Part shown: piece by piece, positions 23,776-34,999 of the stretch
Numbering within the stretch: the first letter of the stretch is position 1
Layout: each line of letters starts with the position of its first letter
NCBI GenBank assembly: GCA_047967505.1
Contig: CM106538.1
From: Dipteris shenzhenensis
Lineage: Eukaryota; Polypodiophyta; Polypodiopsida; Gleicheniales
Strand: one strand, 5' to 3'
DNA length: 64,000 nt
Made by a program: the position numbers and the translations under genes
Notes under the pieces: generated by a model
What the model was told of the DNA's origin: nothing
The model's database searches: none
What the model saw: only the letters and a program-made list of their open reading frames with translations

Positions 23776-24800
23776 GTGGCACCCAAACCAACACAAGAAC
23801 TCAACTTGACAATGGATAAGGAGCCAAGGACCATGAAGGTAAGTCAAAATGTAACCATTGTTGAGCTTACAAAAAATAAAAGCTTATTCCCCAAATACAG
23901 CAATAAGTTTGCTTGTAGTTACATTGACTTGTGTGGTGTTTTGCTTAAGATTTTGTAGCACCAAATTCCACACATGCCTGATGCAAAACTAGTCCATCAA
24001 CAAAGATACAAGATGAACCCAAATTACACCAAGCATGTGAAGACTAAGATTGACTAGTGCTTTGAGATGGGTTCATGTACCTCTTTTCAGTCACAGCCCA
24101 ACTCTTCTTGTGTGCTCTTAAGACTCTAGCTTCGGCTATTCTGAATAGGGGTGGTACCGAAGGAAAATGGGAAGCTCCAAGTGTGCATGAATTACCAAAA
24201 CTAAATTCTAGACCATTCTAGACCCATTTCATTACCAAGTGTGTGCATGCAAATGCCTTTTGGCATGAGAAATGCATCGTCAAACTTCCAAAGATTCATG
24301 ATCAAGATCTTCATGAAGTATCTAATCGAGCTCATTGTGATCTATTTGGATGATTTTTGTCTAATCAAGTTCATTGAATTCACTTGGATAATTTCTGTAT
24401 GTAAGTACTTAGAAGAAACCAAACATCATGCCTTAAAGAAGTTTTTGCTAAGTGCAAGGAGGTAGGGATGTCTTAAAATCTAGCCAAATGCCTCTTCTAT
24501 GTCATCGTTGAGAGACTACTTGGTTATGTCATCTGCAAGGAAGGAATCTAGACCAAGGAAACCATGATTGAGGCCATAGAGTAGATGTTTGAACCTAGGA
24601 ACCTAACACATTTATGCTCATTCACTGGCCTCATTAGCTTTTATAGAAGGTACATCAAAGATTTTTCCAAGATTTCTATGCCAATTTGCAATTTTACCAA
24701 GAAGGATGTCAAGTCACATTGGAATGAGGAGTTATCTATAGCATTCCATACATTGAAGCAACAAGAAACTACAACAACAATTCTACACTAACCAAGGTGA
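23776..24800 (+). pseudogene. Ty3/Gypsy pol relic: reverse transcriptase and start of RNase H
   Basis: Frameshifted RT pieces lie in order. At about 23,970-24,060 is KLVHQQRYKMNPNYTKHVK. At 24,150-24,240 is the region before the palm (PKENGKLQVCMNYQN). At 24,241-24,360 is MQMPFGMRNASSNFQRFMIK and the catalytic box IVIYLDDF. At 24,585-24,780 is LTHLCSFTGLISFYRRYIKD followed by FSKISMPICNFTKKDVKSHW, the thumb/RNase H connection typical of plant Gypsy elements. Stops and an apparent insertion after the YLDD box (repeated LIKFIE wording) make it dead. The same element continues to 26,450. Confidence 0.85.
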
Positions 24801-25700
24801 GATGTAATTTTCCACGTATATGTTGATGCCTCTCGATATGTAATTGATAATATTTTGGCACATCCAAATGGTAGACTAGATTACCCATGGTATTATGTGA
24901 GACACTTCATTACCCCCCCCTTTTGAGTGCATTGATAGTATCAACGAGTGGCAAGCCCTTGGAATGGTTTACATTATTCTAAAGCTCCAACACTATTTGC
25001 TTGGTAACCCATCTATTTTTACTATTCACAACTAAAAGCACTATTGTACTTGATTAACAAACATTCATCCAAACAAGACTGGTAAGGTGGATGTTGCTAT
25101 TGCAAGAGTTCAACTTTAAAATCATTCACAAGCCTGCTAGGGAACATGTTAGAGTAAGAATGTCTCTCAAGACTACCTACACCAGATAAAGTATAGGAAC
25201 TCAACATCAAGCTACCTCATCCTCAATCTCTTGTAGTCAATGTTCCTTAGATTGAATACAAGGACATGATGCACTATCTATCCAAGGCAACTTTCCCTAA
25301 GAACATGCCTCAAGATAAATGTAGGAAACTTGCATTGAGGGCTTGGATGAACAATTTGATCAGAGGCCAATTATACCACCAAGGAGTAGATGAGTCCTAC
25401 ACCAATGTGTCCACTATAGGAATGAATAATCATCCTCACAAAGATGCACACAATGTGTCCACCATAGGAATGAATAATCATCCTCACAAAGATGCACACA
25501 ATGTGTCCACCATAGGAATGAATAATCATCCTCACAAAGATGCCTTGCCAGAGGCCACTTCAATTGTGAGATCATATCTCAAAATGTTTCCAGGTGGGAT
25601 TGTGATGGAACACCCTTTTCCAAGATACTCATGCTCATTACATGAAGTGCAACATTTGCCATAGGATAGGGTAGCTACTTCCACAGCATCACATGCCCTC
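24800..25700 (+). pseudogene. Ty3/Gypsy pol relic: RNase H and linker with internal repeats
   Basis: At 24,815-24,900 the reading VYVDASRYVIDNILAHPNGR is the RNase H core, and pieces at 24,930-25,160 continue it (ALLYLINKHSSKQDW type). The 25,266-25,664 frame is open for 132 codons (LSKATFPKNMPQDKCRKLAL, then RAWMNNLIRGQLYHQGVDES), matching the linker between RNase H and the integrase zinc finger, where Gypsy elements read LYRRGVD. It contains three in-frame 16-residue repeats. The zinc finger itself is not recognisable, so the repeat expansion may have replaced it. Confidence 0.7.
25404..25550. repeat. 48-bp tandem repeat, three copies, in frame
   Basis: Copies start at 25,404, 25,452 and 25,500 with exactly 48 bp spacing and almost no differences (one ACTATAG against ACCATAG). 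Each encodes 16 residues, NVSTIGMNNHPHKDAH, and the third ends KDAL. Because 48 is a multiple of three, the reading frame survives. Confidence 0.97.
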
Positions 25701-26460
25701 AAGCTAAGCACACATTGGGAAGCATTCTAGCACTAGGGTCATCATTTCATAGGGTGACCCAATTCATTTACAAGAATATCATCTATAGGTATGGTTACCC
25801 CATCATGTTTGTGAGTGACCAAGGCACACATTTCATGAGTAAGGTCGTCAATTCACTCAAAACTAAGTTCATGATCATCCAAGTGGAGACCACCTACTAC
25901 CCATGCTGCAATAGCTAAGCTAAGTCCACAAATTAGGTCCTCAAGTCCATTCTCACCAATTCAATTAGCATGCATAATTGAGTGTAGGATACCAAGCTAC
26001 ATCAAACATTATGGGCTTATGGGACAGCTTACAAGGTCACAACGAACTTGACTCCATTCCAAATGGCTTACAAACTAGAAGTAGTGGTGCCTTTGGAATT
26101 CCCATTTCTAGCCTCTGAGTGGCTATTGAGCATCACCTGAAAGAACTAGAACTCATTGACATTTAATGCCTTCAATAAATTGTATGGATTGATGAAAACT
26201 ATGTCCAATCAATTTGGTCTCAATAGGCAATCCAATGGTGTCAAAAGCTTGGCATTGTGAAGAAGAATTTTTTGTTCTCTTGTATAAAGCCAAGTGTGGC
26301 CCCATTATGCCCATTTTAGGTTGGGATGAAGCAAGCCCTATAGGCTCACCAAGGTCTTCACCAACATCCCTGTTCAACTAATTGACTTGCAAGGCCATGT
26401 CATCCCTGAGTTCTTTAAGGTAGTTGAGTATACCTTACCACACAGCCAATTGTCTTCTCC
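25700..26460 (+). pseudogene. Ty3/Gypsy pol relic: integrase core and C-terminus
   Basis: The 25,715-25,918 frame reads HRVTQFIYKNIIYRYGYPIM then FVSDQGTHFMSKVVNSLKTK, the integrase core around the second catalytic aspartate (SDQGTHF). Frameshifted pieces follow: TPFQMAYKLEVVVPLEFPF near 26,050, and KPYRLTKVFTNIPVQLIDLQ with FKVVEYTLP around 26,335-26,440, which is the C-terminal part. There are many stops. The element ends near 26,460, where a minus-strand Copia LTR begins, so one element probably inserted beside or into the other. Confidence 0.75.
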
Positions 26461-26488
26461 CCTTTAAAGCACACTCATGATCGGTGCC

Positions 26489-26846
26489 TGTGAAGAGAGT
26501 GGGAGAGAAGTAAGGAGTCTCACTTGCAGCTTTCTCACATACACAATGGGGGAATACACACAAAGGTGAAGGCTGAAAATAGTTTTCCTCTTCTTAGTTG
26601 TGAAAGCCAAAAGAACTCTCTCTTAGTACAAAAGGAATAGGTGAACCCTATATGTGGGTCTCAAATCAAACTCAGCTAACTAAAGTGGCATACTAACTGA
26701 GCCACTAACTAGAGTACATAAAGATAGCTGTCATCCAACTATTATTCATAGGTGGTGTACCAACCGCATCTGCAGCTAACAAGTCGGTGACATACATGCA
26801 CAATGGTCACCTTGGCATATCATGAGTGGAGCTCGATATCTCAACA
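26489..26846 (-). mobile_element. Copia LTR (3' LTR of a minus-strand element)
   Basis: On the minus strand the LTR starts TGTTGAGATATCGAGC at 26,846 and probably ends at a TG (CA on the minus strand) near 26,489, giving about 358 bp. Immediately upstream on the minus strand is a purine run (next entry), and beyond it the RNase H end of a Copia pol, the expected order RNase H-PPT-LTR. The outer end is less certain because no second LTR of this element lies in the window. Confidence 0.65.
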
Positions 26847-26856
26847 CTCCCCCTCG
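26847..26856 (-). promoter_or_regulatory. Polypurine tract of the Copia element
   Basis: The minus strand reads CGAGGGGGAG directly before the LTR start TGTTGAG. This is the plus-strand DNA priming site used in LTR-retrotransposon replication, recognised by sequence and position. Confidence 0.75.
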
Positions 26857-26872
26857 AGCTCAATCCCAATTC

Positions 26873-27930
26873 CTACACACCAAGTAGGTCTCTGAACTTA
26901 CACAGCTTCTCTACACCCAATGCTTTCGTAAATATGTCAGCTACTTGATCCTCTGTGCTGACATAAACTAGATTAATAAAACCTACTAGAACCTTCTCTT
27001 GCACATAGTGATAATGCACCTCAATGTGCTTTGTTCTAGCATGATAGACTGGGTTATTTGCCAAGTGTATATTGCTCATGTTGTCATAGTAAATGACAAC
27101 TAGCCCATTTGTAGACTGATGCATATCATAAAGTAGCTTACGCAATCGAGCTACCTCACATGCAGCCATTGCTGCACCCCTATACTCAACTCTGTGCTCG
27201 ATAAGGCAACTGTAGGTTGTTTCTTGCTGCTCCAAGTGACTGCAACACTCCCACAAGAGAACACATATCCACTGGTAGATCGTCTATCAGAGATACTACT
27301 AGCCCAATCAGCATCAGTGTATCCATGCAACTGTATATGAACCCCAGTCTCATAAAATAGTCCATACTATAATGTGGACTTCACATACCTCAGTATGCGT
27401 CTAGCCACATTCAAATATGATTTCCTTGGAGCTTGCATAAACTGACTTACCAACCCAACAGCATAGCTCAAATCTGGCTTGGTAATAGTCATATAAATCA
27501 AACTTCCTACTATGTGTCTATACATAGTAGGGTCTTTTAGAAGCTCACCTGTATCTACGCTCAACTTCACATTCAGCTCAAAATGCCCAGCCCAAGAAAT
27601 AACACAGCTCTCCCAAATCCTTCATCTCAAACTTCTGCTTCAATAGCATTTTCACATGAAGGATATCTTCATCACTATCACCTGTGATGATCAAATCATC
27701 AACATAAATGACAAGCAGCATAATACCTTTCTCTATTTTTCTCACATAAAGTGAGAAATCTGCCTTGGAAATCTGAAAGCCAATAGTGACAAGATACTAT
27801 CCTATCTTGTCAGACCATGCTCTGGGTGCTTGCTTCAAGCCATACAAGGCTTTCTTCAACCTGCAAACAAACTCAAGATGAATAGCATGAACATAACCTG
27901 GTGGCTGCTCCATCTAGACCTACCTTCTAC
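26873..27930 (-). pseudogene. Ty1/Copia pol relic: reverse transcriptase C-part and RNase H
   Basis: Read on the minus strand from about 27,912: EQPPGYVHAIHLEFVCRLKK, ALYGLKQAPRAW, then the catalytic box VIYVDDLIITG near 27,695, LLKQKFEMKDLGELCYFLG, and after a frameshift the 27,570-27,367 stretch (YRHIVGSLIYMTITKPDLSY, then AVGLVSQFMQAPRKSYLNVA). The 27,256-26,873 stretch is RNase H: VEYRGAAMAACEVARLRKLL, YYDNMSNIHLANNPVYHART, KHIEVHYHYVQEKV and DQVADIFTKALG. The YVDD box and RNase H residues are intact, but stops occur near 27,360 and 27,800. Sequence upstream of EQPPGYV is missing, so the element is truncated at about 27,915. Confidence 0.9.
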
Positions 27931-29825
27931 TCAATGCTTTTGTGGTGAAAAAGACCCGATCTATCAACAAGACCAAGAAGGCCTTAATATCAATGTCTAG
28001 TGCAAGAGTACTAGTTCTAGCCACACATCCCCTCTAGGTCACTACAAGCCACAAATAATGCCCAAGGAGGCACCAACTGATGATAAGGCCGCCCCTAGGG
28101 TTGCCAAGCAAACAAGAAGTGGCTCCTTGATAAACACATTAAAGTGAACACACACACCCACTAAACAACTCGATGATCTAAGGACCCAAGGTGGATTGGG
28201 AGTAGGCCAAGGGATTTGGTGGGTCCTAGCACACCAAACAGTCTAGGGGTTTGAGGCAAGCCAAATCGGTACATCCAAGCTGCCTCCATTTGAGTTTAAG
28301 GTTCAAAAGGTACTAGACATCCTTGATATAGCCCACAAAGCTATTGAAGCATGGTAGCATCAATAGTTTGTTCTACTTTGGTGAATACAATTATAACAAG
28401 AACAAATCGAATAGAATCATGCCACAATTAGTAAGGATCATGCTTTTGAACTTAGGATGCTTGGGCACATTACTGCACATTGGGTATCTCCCTAGGTGAT
28501 GAGGTACAATGCCAAAAAGTGCCCGAGAGCAAGACTAGCACCTCAACAAGTAGCACTACTCTACCCTCGCAGTCACATAAACTACTCTCCATGGTTGCAC
28601 AATCATGCTACTCTACAAATAGTGCACGATACTCTTTGCCTCTAGCATGAACAAACACACTAATATTGAGCTCCCCCCAACTCCAAGCATGCTACAAATT
28701 ACAACATAAGTGGATTAGGAAGATGGAGATAGCATTGAGCACATAGCTAGGCTAGGTTGAGCCAGAAGCACTTATTGCTAAATGCAACTTAGAGATGGAA
28801 GCACTTAGAGCTTGCACAAAAAGACAATAAGACTGCAACTTTGCTCAAATTGAAGACTTGATCACCAAGGTCCCTGTCTTGATGAACACCCATCCAAGCT
28901 ACAAAGGGAACATTGGCTTGATAACCAATAGGGCAATGTAGGCATTGGTGCTTATCGATCAGCTACATCTAAAGAAATGGATCCCACCCCTTGAGCACCA
29001 GTGAAAACTACTAGGAAGACTTTTGGTAGTTCCAAGGTCACTCCTACCAATGCAAGGAAAACATAGGCACTAGTCCCCCACATGTCCCAACCTCCCACTT
29101 AAGTCATCCCACTCAATTATCTTCCAAATGAGGTCAACATGTATGATTGCACAAACTATGATTTTAATCTTGTAGTTAAGTCTAAGGCCAAGTGGAAGTA
29201 GAACACTTATAAGATTGAGTGATGAGTGATCATGGACTAGATTGTGGCACTCTTCCCATTCCCAAGCCCACAACTCAGACTCTGTCGACTTATTTTGCAT
29301 GCCCTCTCCACCATTTTGAGCATATCCTAGCCATTGCAATCACTGATCCCACATCAATTAATTTTTTGGAAGTGTGCGCTAGAGGTCCATCATTAAGTGG
29401 ACCGAGCCTCATACCTCGCATAATTGCCACCATCTTAGCATCATTGACCTCAATGTCATTCATGTGATTAAGAAGTGGAAGGAAGCCTAGCACTTGCATG
29501 TTGATGAGGTACCAATGGGAACTAATGTTTTATATCAGTGGGCCCCAAAGGTCACATCTACTAACCCAAATCCCATCATTCCCTTGTGTTTTGTGTGACC
29601 CCAATGAAGTGCTTGGGTGTCATCTTTTCCACTCCTTGATCTTGCGCATTTATTGTCTCCCTCCAACGACAAGGGCCAGTAGTAGCAAAGCACAAATGTA
29701 GATGCACCTCAAAGTTTTGAAACATCGCATATCCTTGCAAGCCCCTTGAATCTCCTCCGGCTTCTTGACTATGAGAACTGGGTCAACATTAGAGCCAAGG
29801 TGAAATGTTAACCCTGGGTTCCAAT
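27931..29825. other. Region with weak coding-like stretches, not identified
   Basis: On the plus strand a frame near 28,850-28,960 reads FAQIEDLITKVPVLMNTHPS then YKGNIGLITNRAM, and 29,219-29,700 is nearly open (LSTYFACPLHHFEHILAIAI; LSGPSLIPRIIATILASLTS). The minus strand is also open at 29,499-29,290 (NDIEVNDAKMVAIMRGMRLG, PLNDGPLAHTSKKLIDVGSV). I cannot tell which strand, if either, was coding and recognise no family. It may be an eroded retroelement gag. Confidence 0.3.
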
Positions 29826-30540
29826 GAGGGCACAAGTATCCTCAAGTGACCAAGGAGCTAGCTGCAGTGCTATCAAGGTGGCAATTATTTACCAAGAAAG
29901 AATGGGGCAAGTAGCAACCATGCACTTAGGTGGGCTATTACTAAGACAATCATGAGATGGTTGGAAACAAGACAAACCAAGTCAACATTTCCAACACACT
30001 TTGATAAGGCACAAAGCCAAAGAAGGGTGGGTGGAGGTTCTTTTGTTAATCAATGCTGTTATCAGCATTGCTCTTTTCCATTATACACTCTCCTCTTTTT
30101 GTATTGTGTAGGAGCATTCCCTTGTATCCATGCAATTCTATCCACATTATAGCAAACCAAGGTGAGTAGACAATTGTTTCTCTGCAACCAAGCACCAGTG
30201 GGACATTAGGCCATTCAAGCAGTACAAGAGAGGGCATCTTGGTACCACACACGAGGTCAAGCACTAAATGTTGGTCAATCGAGGGGTGAGGGAAGAAAAG
30301 ATTTCCCACAAGTGCGCAAGTAACCTTGGATGGCCAAGGAGCCAATTGCAATTGAGCTATTGAAGTGGTACTTTTGCAATCAAGCATCAAAGAGCATGGC
30401 AACAACATGCCATTAGGTGAGTTGTTAGTTTGGATAATCTTTTCTTTTTTAGTTTCTTTTCAAGTTTGATCATTTTGGTTTGTATTGAGAGAGGGAGAGA
30501 TTTGTATAAAATCATGCAACTAGATTCTCTAATTTCTAAC
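29825..30540. repeat. Interspersed repeat (blocks X, Y and Z), copies 2 and 3
   Basis: Copy 2 (29,825-30,080) carries Y (GGCACAAGTATCCTCAAGTG through GGTGGGCTATT) followed by Z (ATCATGAGATGGTTGGAAAC through GGTGGAGGTTCTTTTG). Copy 3 (30,300-30,535) carries Y (AGTGCGCAAGTAACCTTGG through GGTGAGTTG) followed by X (TTTCTTTTCAAGTTTGATCA through AAATCATGCAACTAGATTCT). Both match 21,114-21,620 with substantial divergence. Between them lies spacer of no recognised type. Confidence 0.6.
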
Positions 30541-31315
30541 AATATATTTCCATAAGAGTATATTTGAGATGATTGCATATTATGCATGAAATTCTAGACT
30601 AGAACGAGGCAGCTAATCCCAAAATCCAAAACCGTGCAACTAGAGGGTACTTTTCACAAAAAGTATCTCCATCATAGGATTCTAGATTTTAGAGTTAGAG
30701 GCCTTGTTTGAATCTATAATTACATCCACAATATGCAAGCACATCTAAGCATAAATAAATCATCAAACAAAATGAACAATATTAAAATTAGGGTTTCTAG
30801 ATTTGTCCAATTGCATCAAAGTATGGTTTGAGGTGAGTATGTAATGTGGGTTGAATTTTAGATAAAAAAGACGCCTCTAGCCCTAAACTCTAGAATTGCA
30901 TGATGGGAGGATACTTTTTGCAAAAAGTACACTTCAACTACACAATTCTATTAGTATAAGGTTAAAGGCCTCTTTTTAGTCTGGAATCTCATCAACAACA
31001 TGGAATCAACTCAAAGCATAATATGGTGCAAATAAATCACAAAATATTATAATCAATACCAAAATTAGGGTTTTAAAGTTTGACTAGATGTTTGAATAAA
31101 CTTGGTAAATATACACCAAAGTATGCTATGAGATGATTGTACATTGTGGGTGAAATTTTAGACAAAAAATATGCCTCTAACCCCCTAATCTAAAACTATG
31201 ACAAGAGCTTACTTTTTGCAAAAACGGTACCTCAAGTCACACACTTCTATGTTTTAGGGTTAGAGGCTTCTCTTTAGTGTAGAATCTCATGGACTATGAG
31301 ACATCTTTTGTGTGG
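30540..31315. repeat. Degenerate tandem repeat, 264-298 bp units, about 2.7 copies
   Basis: Recurring landmarks are a TACTTTTYRCAAAAA word (30,648, 30,912 and 31,210), a TTTTAGGGTTAGAGGC-type phrase (about 30,690, 30,960 and 31,250), AAAATTAGGGTTT (30,784 and 31,060), and GAGATGATTGYAYATTRTG (30,567 and 31,132). Their order is the same in each unit. Copies are well diverged. No coding is supported. Confidence 0.75.
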
Positions 31316-32230
31316 TTTTGATACTTATCAATGGTTGATTCTAGAATGTTCTATGGTTGCATGACTTCTATATGTGTAAGGGTGGAAGCAAAGCATCTGG
31401 TTAGGAAAGGATATCTTTTGTTGGGCATTATCTTCATATAATTCTCCCCATAGCTTTGTCTTCCATCAACAACTTTGTTCAAATGGAAAGTTCAAGATGG
31501 TCCTTGGTTGAATTTTAAAGATGAATTATGTAGTCGAGTATCCTTGGTTGAATTTTGAAGATAAAGCTTATCTATCAAAATGTAAAATGCATACTTTGTT
31601 CAAGTGTAGTATGGATCCCCTTTCAATTTAAAATAAAATTACTCAACCTTATCTTCTCTGAAGATCTAAGGTGGATGCAAGTACAAGCCAAAAGAAGCAT
31701 AGGCTAGAGTAGTATGTGCCCTAAAGGCTTGATCAATGTAATCGGAGACTATATTTTGAAATGTTCTCTTTATTTGCTATTGAATATTATCTCCATTTCT
31801 CAAGTTGCATGATGCTTTTTACATAATAGAGATAAAAAAATACTTAGATCATTGAAAAAACTAAAATATAGCCTATACTCTTATGAAAGGTACACCTTGT
31901 TGACTATTAACATAAAATTACTTTGGGAGAGTCACCACTAAAACATGATAATCCCAAAACTTAAAGTCTATCAAAGTAATGTCTTGTATGATCTATCCAA
32001 GTCTTTAACAACTTCCTTCTAAAATAAGATCCCGTGGAAGGATCTTCATCTCCAAAAAGGCCAGTATGCAATAGCAACTGTTACAAAAAAGTCCACTAAC
32101 AATAATTCTTTGGAGTTGCCAACATCATTACTTCTTCATTAAAAGACCATGCCAAACATTTCATACTTCAAAGCTGGTGAAGATATCAACTCACCTGGTA
32201 CTAAGACAACAAAATGAAAGTTAGGTACTA
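31316..32230. other. Non-coding stretch
   Basis: AT-rich sequence with short open frames only. A near-repeat of CCTTGGTTGAATTTTRAAGAT occurs at about 31,502 and 31,542. Nothing else is recognised. Confidence 0.4.
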
Positions 32231-32231
32231 A

Positions 32232-32540
32232 GTTTTAGGGTTTAGGGTTTAGGATGGATTTAGGATATAGAATATAAAGTTTAAGGTTTTGGGTCTAGGA
32301 TATAGGATTTAGGGTTTATAATTAGAGATCTAGGGTTTAGGGTTTAGAATCTAAGGTCTAGGTTCTACGGTTTTTTATTTAGATTTTAGGGTATAGGGTT
32401 TAGAACTTAGGTTTTAGAGTATAGGTTTTAGAGTTTAAGATATATGATTCAGCATCTAGGGTTTAGGATTTAGAATTTAGAATTTAGGATCTAAGGTCTA
32501 TGATTTAGGGTTTAGGGGCTAGCGTTTAGGGTTTAGGATG
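32232..32540. repeat. Interstitial telomere-like repeat, degenerate TTTAGGG
   Basis: Perfect GGGTTTAGGGTTTAGG runs occur at both ends and in the middle (near 32,236, 32,329 and 32,525). They are embedded in degenerate TTTAGGA, TCTAGGG, TTTAGAA and TATAGGG heptamer-like words. TTTAGGG is the usual plant telomere unit. The degeneracy indicates an old internal array rather than a live telomere. Confidence 0.9.
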
Positions 32541-34990
32541 ATGAGTATCATGGAGATATAACACAAATTAATTCCAATGATATATATGCCTTATAACAAA
32601 CTTGGTGATGGAAAGTCTTCACACTCCTAAAATATGAGTAAATTGGCCATGCCCATGATTATTATATAAATAAGAATAGAAATTTGAGTATACCCAAGGA
32701 TGGACTTGGCATGCTCATAGCCTCTCGTGAAGAATTCTTGCTTATATGCAAGGTGCATTACTACAAATTGGGATCAAAACAATGCTTGCTAATTATAGAT
32801 TTTCAATAAAAGATAAAAGGGAAATATTAAATGATGCACATTTAAAAGTTGTAGAATAGAGTCAATATGAGAATCTCTAGTATCGTTTGTTTTTAGTTTC
32901 ATAAAGATGCTCATAGTGCTTGAATAACAAGTTAAGAGACGCATTATATGTGTTATTTGCAGCCCAACCCCCCTCTTCTTTAACAATATATGCAAGTTGT
33001 TTCTCTTTCACATATAAGAATAAATAAATACAAATACATAGAAACATCTAAATTAAAATAAATTATTAAAAAAAAATAAGAAATAACAATAGCAAAATAA
33101 TATCATTGTTATTAAGAAACACATTAGGAATCAAACAATACATAAATCATAAACTGATTGAAGAATTAGTAAATCATGAACTAAATAGTATGTACAAGAT
33201 CACAAACTAATTGTGGAATTAGTTAATGATGTAAATAATAATTATTCTTGTGTCACTTTTGGTAATCTTAATCAATAATAATATTATTAATTCCCTATTT
33301 TAAAGGAAAACGAGATTCATATTACATATGAGGAGGCCTGTGGCTCTAAATTTTTAATAGATAAAATAACAACTTCAATTTCACCCATGGATATTTCTTA
33401 AATATGACAAGTTGACATTCTTGAAGGCTACATCTTCTTTGTACAAAAGTCATTCCTAATACCAAAGAGTTACTCCCATGGTATATGATCAAATAATAAG
33501 TACTCTTACATTTTCTGTTAATGGAACCATTTTAGGAGAAAGAAGTATGATTGTGTTTGTTTTCCAATTTTTATTTATCTAATAATCATGGACATGGTCA
33601 AGTTATTAAGATTTGAGAAGTATGAAGACTTTACAAGATCAAGTTTATTATACAAGGCCTATCTATGAAGTTATTTTGTACAATATCAAGAGGCGATCTA
33701 GATATAGGCATACTACATTTTCAAAGATGAGAGTGTAGGCAATTCAAATGCACATCTAAGTGAATGAATCAACATGTTAGTAGCAACACTTTAGAGCTAA
33801 CAATTTCCTTGCATACACAAGATCTACAAGGATTCAACGTTGCAATTCATAAAATGAGAATGAAAAGATATATCCACTCATTAGAAGAGGGGAGCATGAA
33901 GCACCTCAGACAATTCAAGTGTTAATAGTCCCCAAGAAAAGTATCAACAATAATTTGATATATTATCTCATCATCACATTGTCTTCATATGCATGTGGAT
34001 ATGTTGAAAAGTATCAAGAGTAATTTCATATATGATCTCATGATCACATAGTCTTTATTCTATGCATGTGGAAATGTTGAAAATAAGAAATGAAATGTGA
34101 AATAGCATGAGCTAAGATAATCTCCATTTGGAACCCAACATGAGCTTCATGGCCATAGCCACATCATTTGATTACTTCCCCTCTAAAACTTCATAGTCCT
34201 TTATTCTAAGTCTATGTCTTCTAGTTTTGGTGTGAGCAATTTCTCAAGGTGCCCAAACTGCTTAAAGCAATATATATAGCATTATACCAATATAGATTCC
34301 TCTATCAAATGAAGAAGACTTCCCACCTATTTAGATTTGCTTGCCCACATTCCCATGAATGGTATGGAACTTCCCTGTGGTAGATTCATTGGTTGCCATT
34401 CCAACAAAATCCAAAGGAACACGTCTATAATTAACAAATCTCAAAATGAATTCATTACATGCAAGACTTGCTTTTATCTATAGAAGGTAATAATTAAGGA
34501 ACTTCACGTTTGTATATTATCTTAAGATAATTCAAGTATGGATGAAGGTGCATGTCCTTTTCCATCTAGATTTAGCAAGCTACCCTTTGTTAACCAAAAT
34601 TAAATATGTGACCCTTGCACTCCTTAGAATCAAGCCTCTCTTCCTCTTAGGTAGGCATTATGGACACCTAGGAGATCCTTTCATGATTATCTAATCCTTT
34701 ACGATATAGTTGTATTTCACCAAATGCCTTTTTTGTATTGTGGAACACAAAAGAGTTGACATTGCTTGGCTATTAAGACATTCCTAACCATATTTGCATG
34801 GCAAGGAAGGAACTTCTCAAAAGGTAATTCAAGAACATGAAAGAGTTGACATTGCTTGGCTACTAAGACATTCCTCACCATATTTGCATGCAAGAAAGGG
34901 ACTTCTCATTCACAGAGAAAGGGATATGGAAATGAGTGTAGGTTGGATATAGAAAGGTACTTATTATGGACAAAAAACCTGAGATAATAT
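32541..34990. other. Non-coding AT-rich stretch with two short direct repeats
   Basis: No genes are seen. A 70-bp direct repeat lies at 33,937-34,076 (AAAAGTATCAACAATAATTT and AAAAGTATCAAGAGTAATTT start the copies). A 90-bp repeat lies at 34,750-34,910 (AAGAGTTGACATTGCTTGGC at 34,751 and 34,841). Both are two-copy local duplications. Confidence 0.6.
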
Positions 34991-34999
34991 AGGGGGAGG

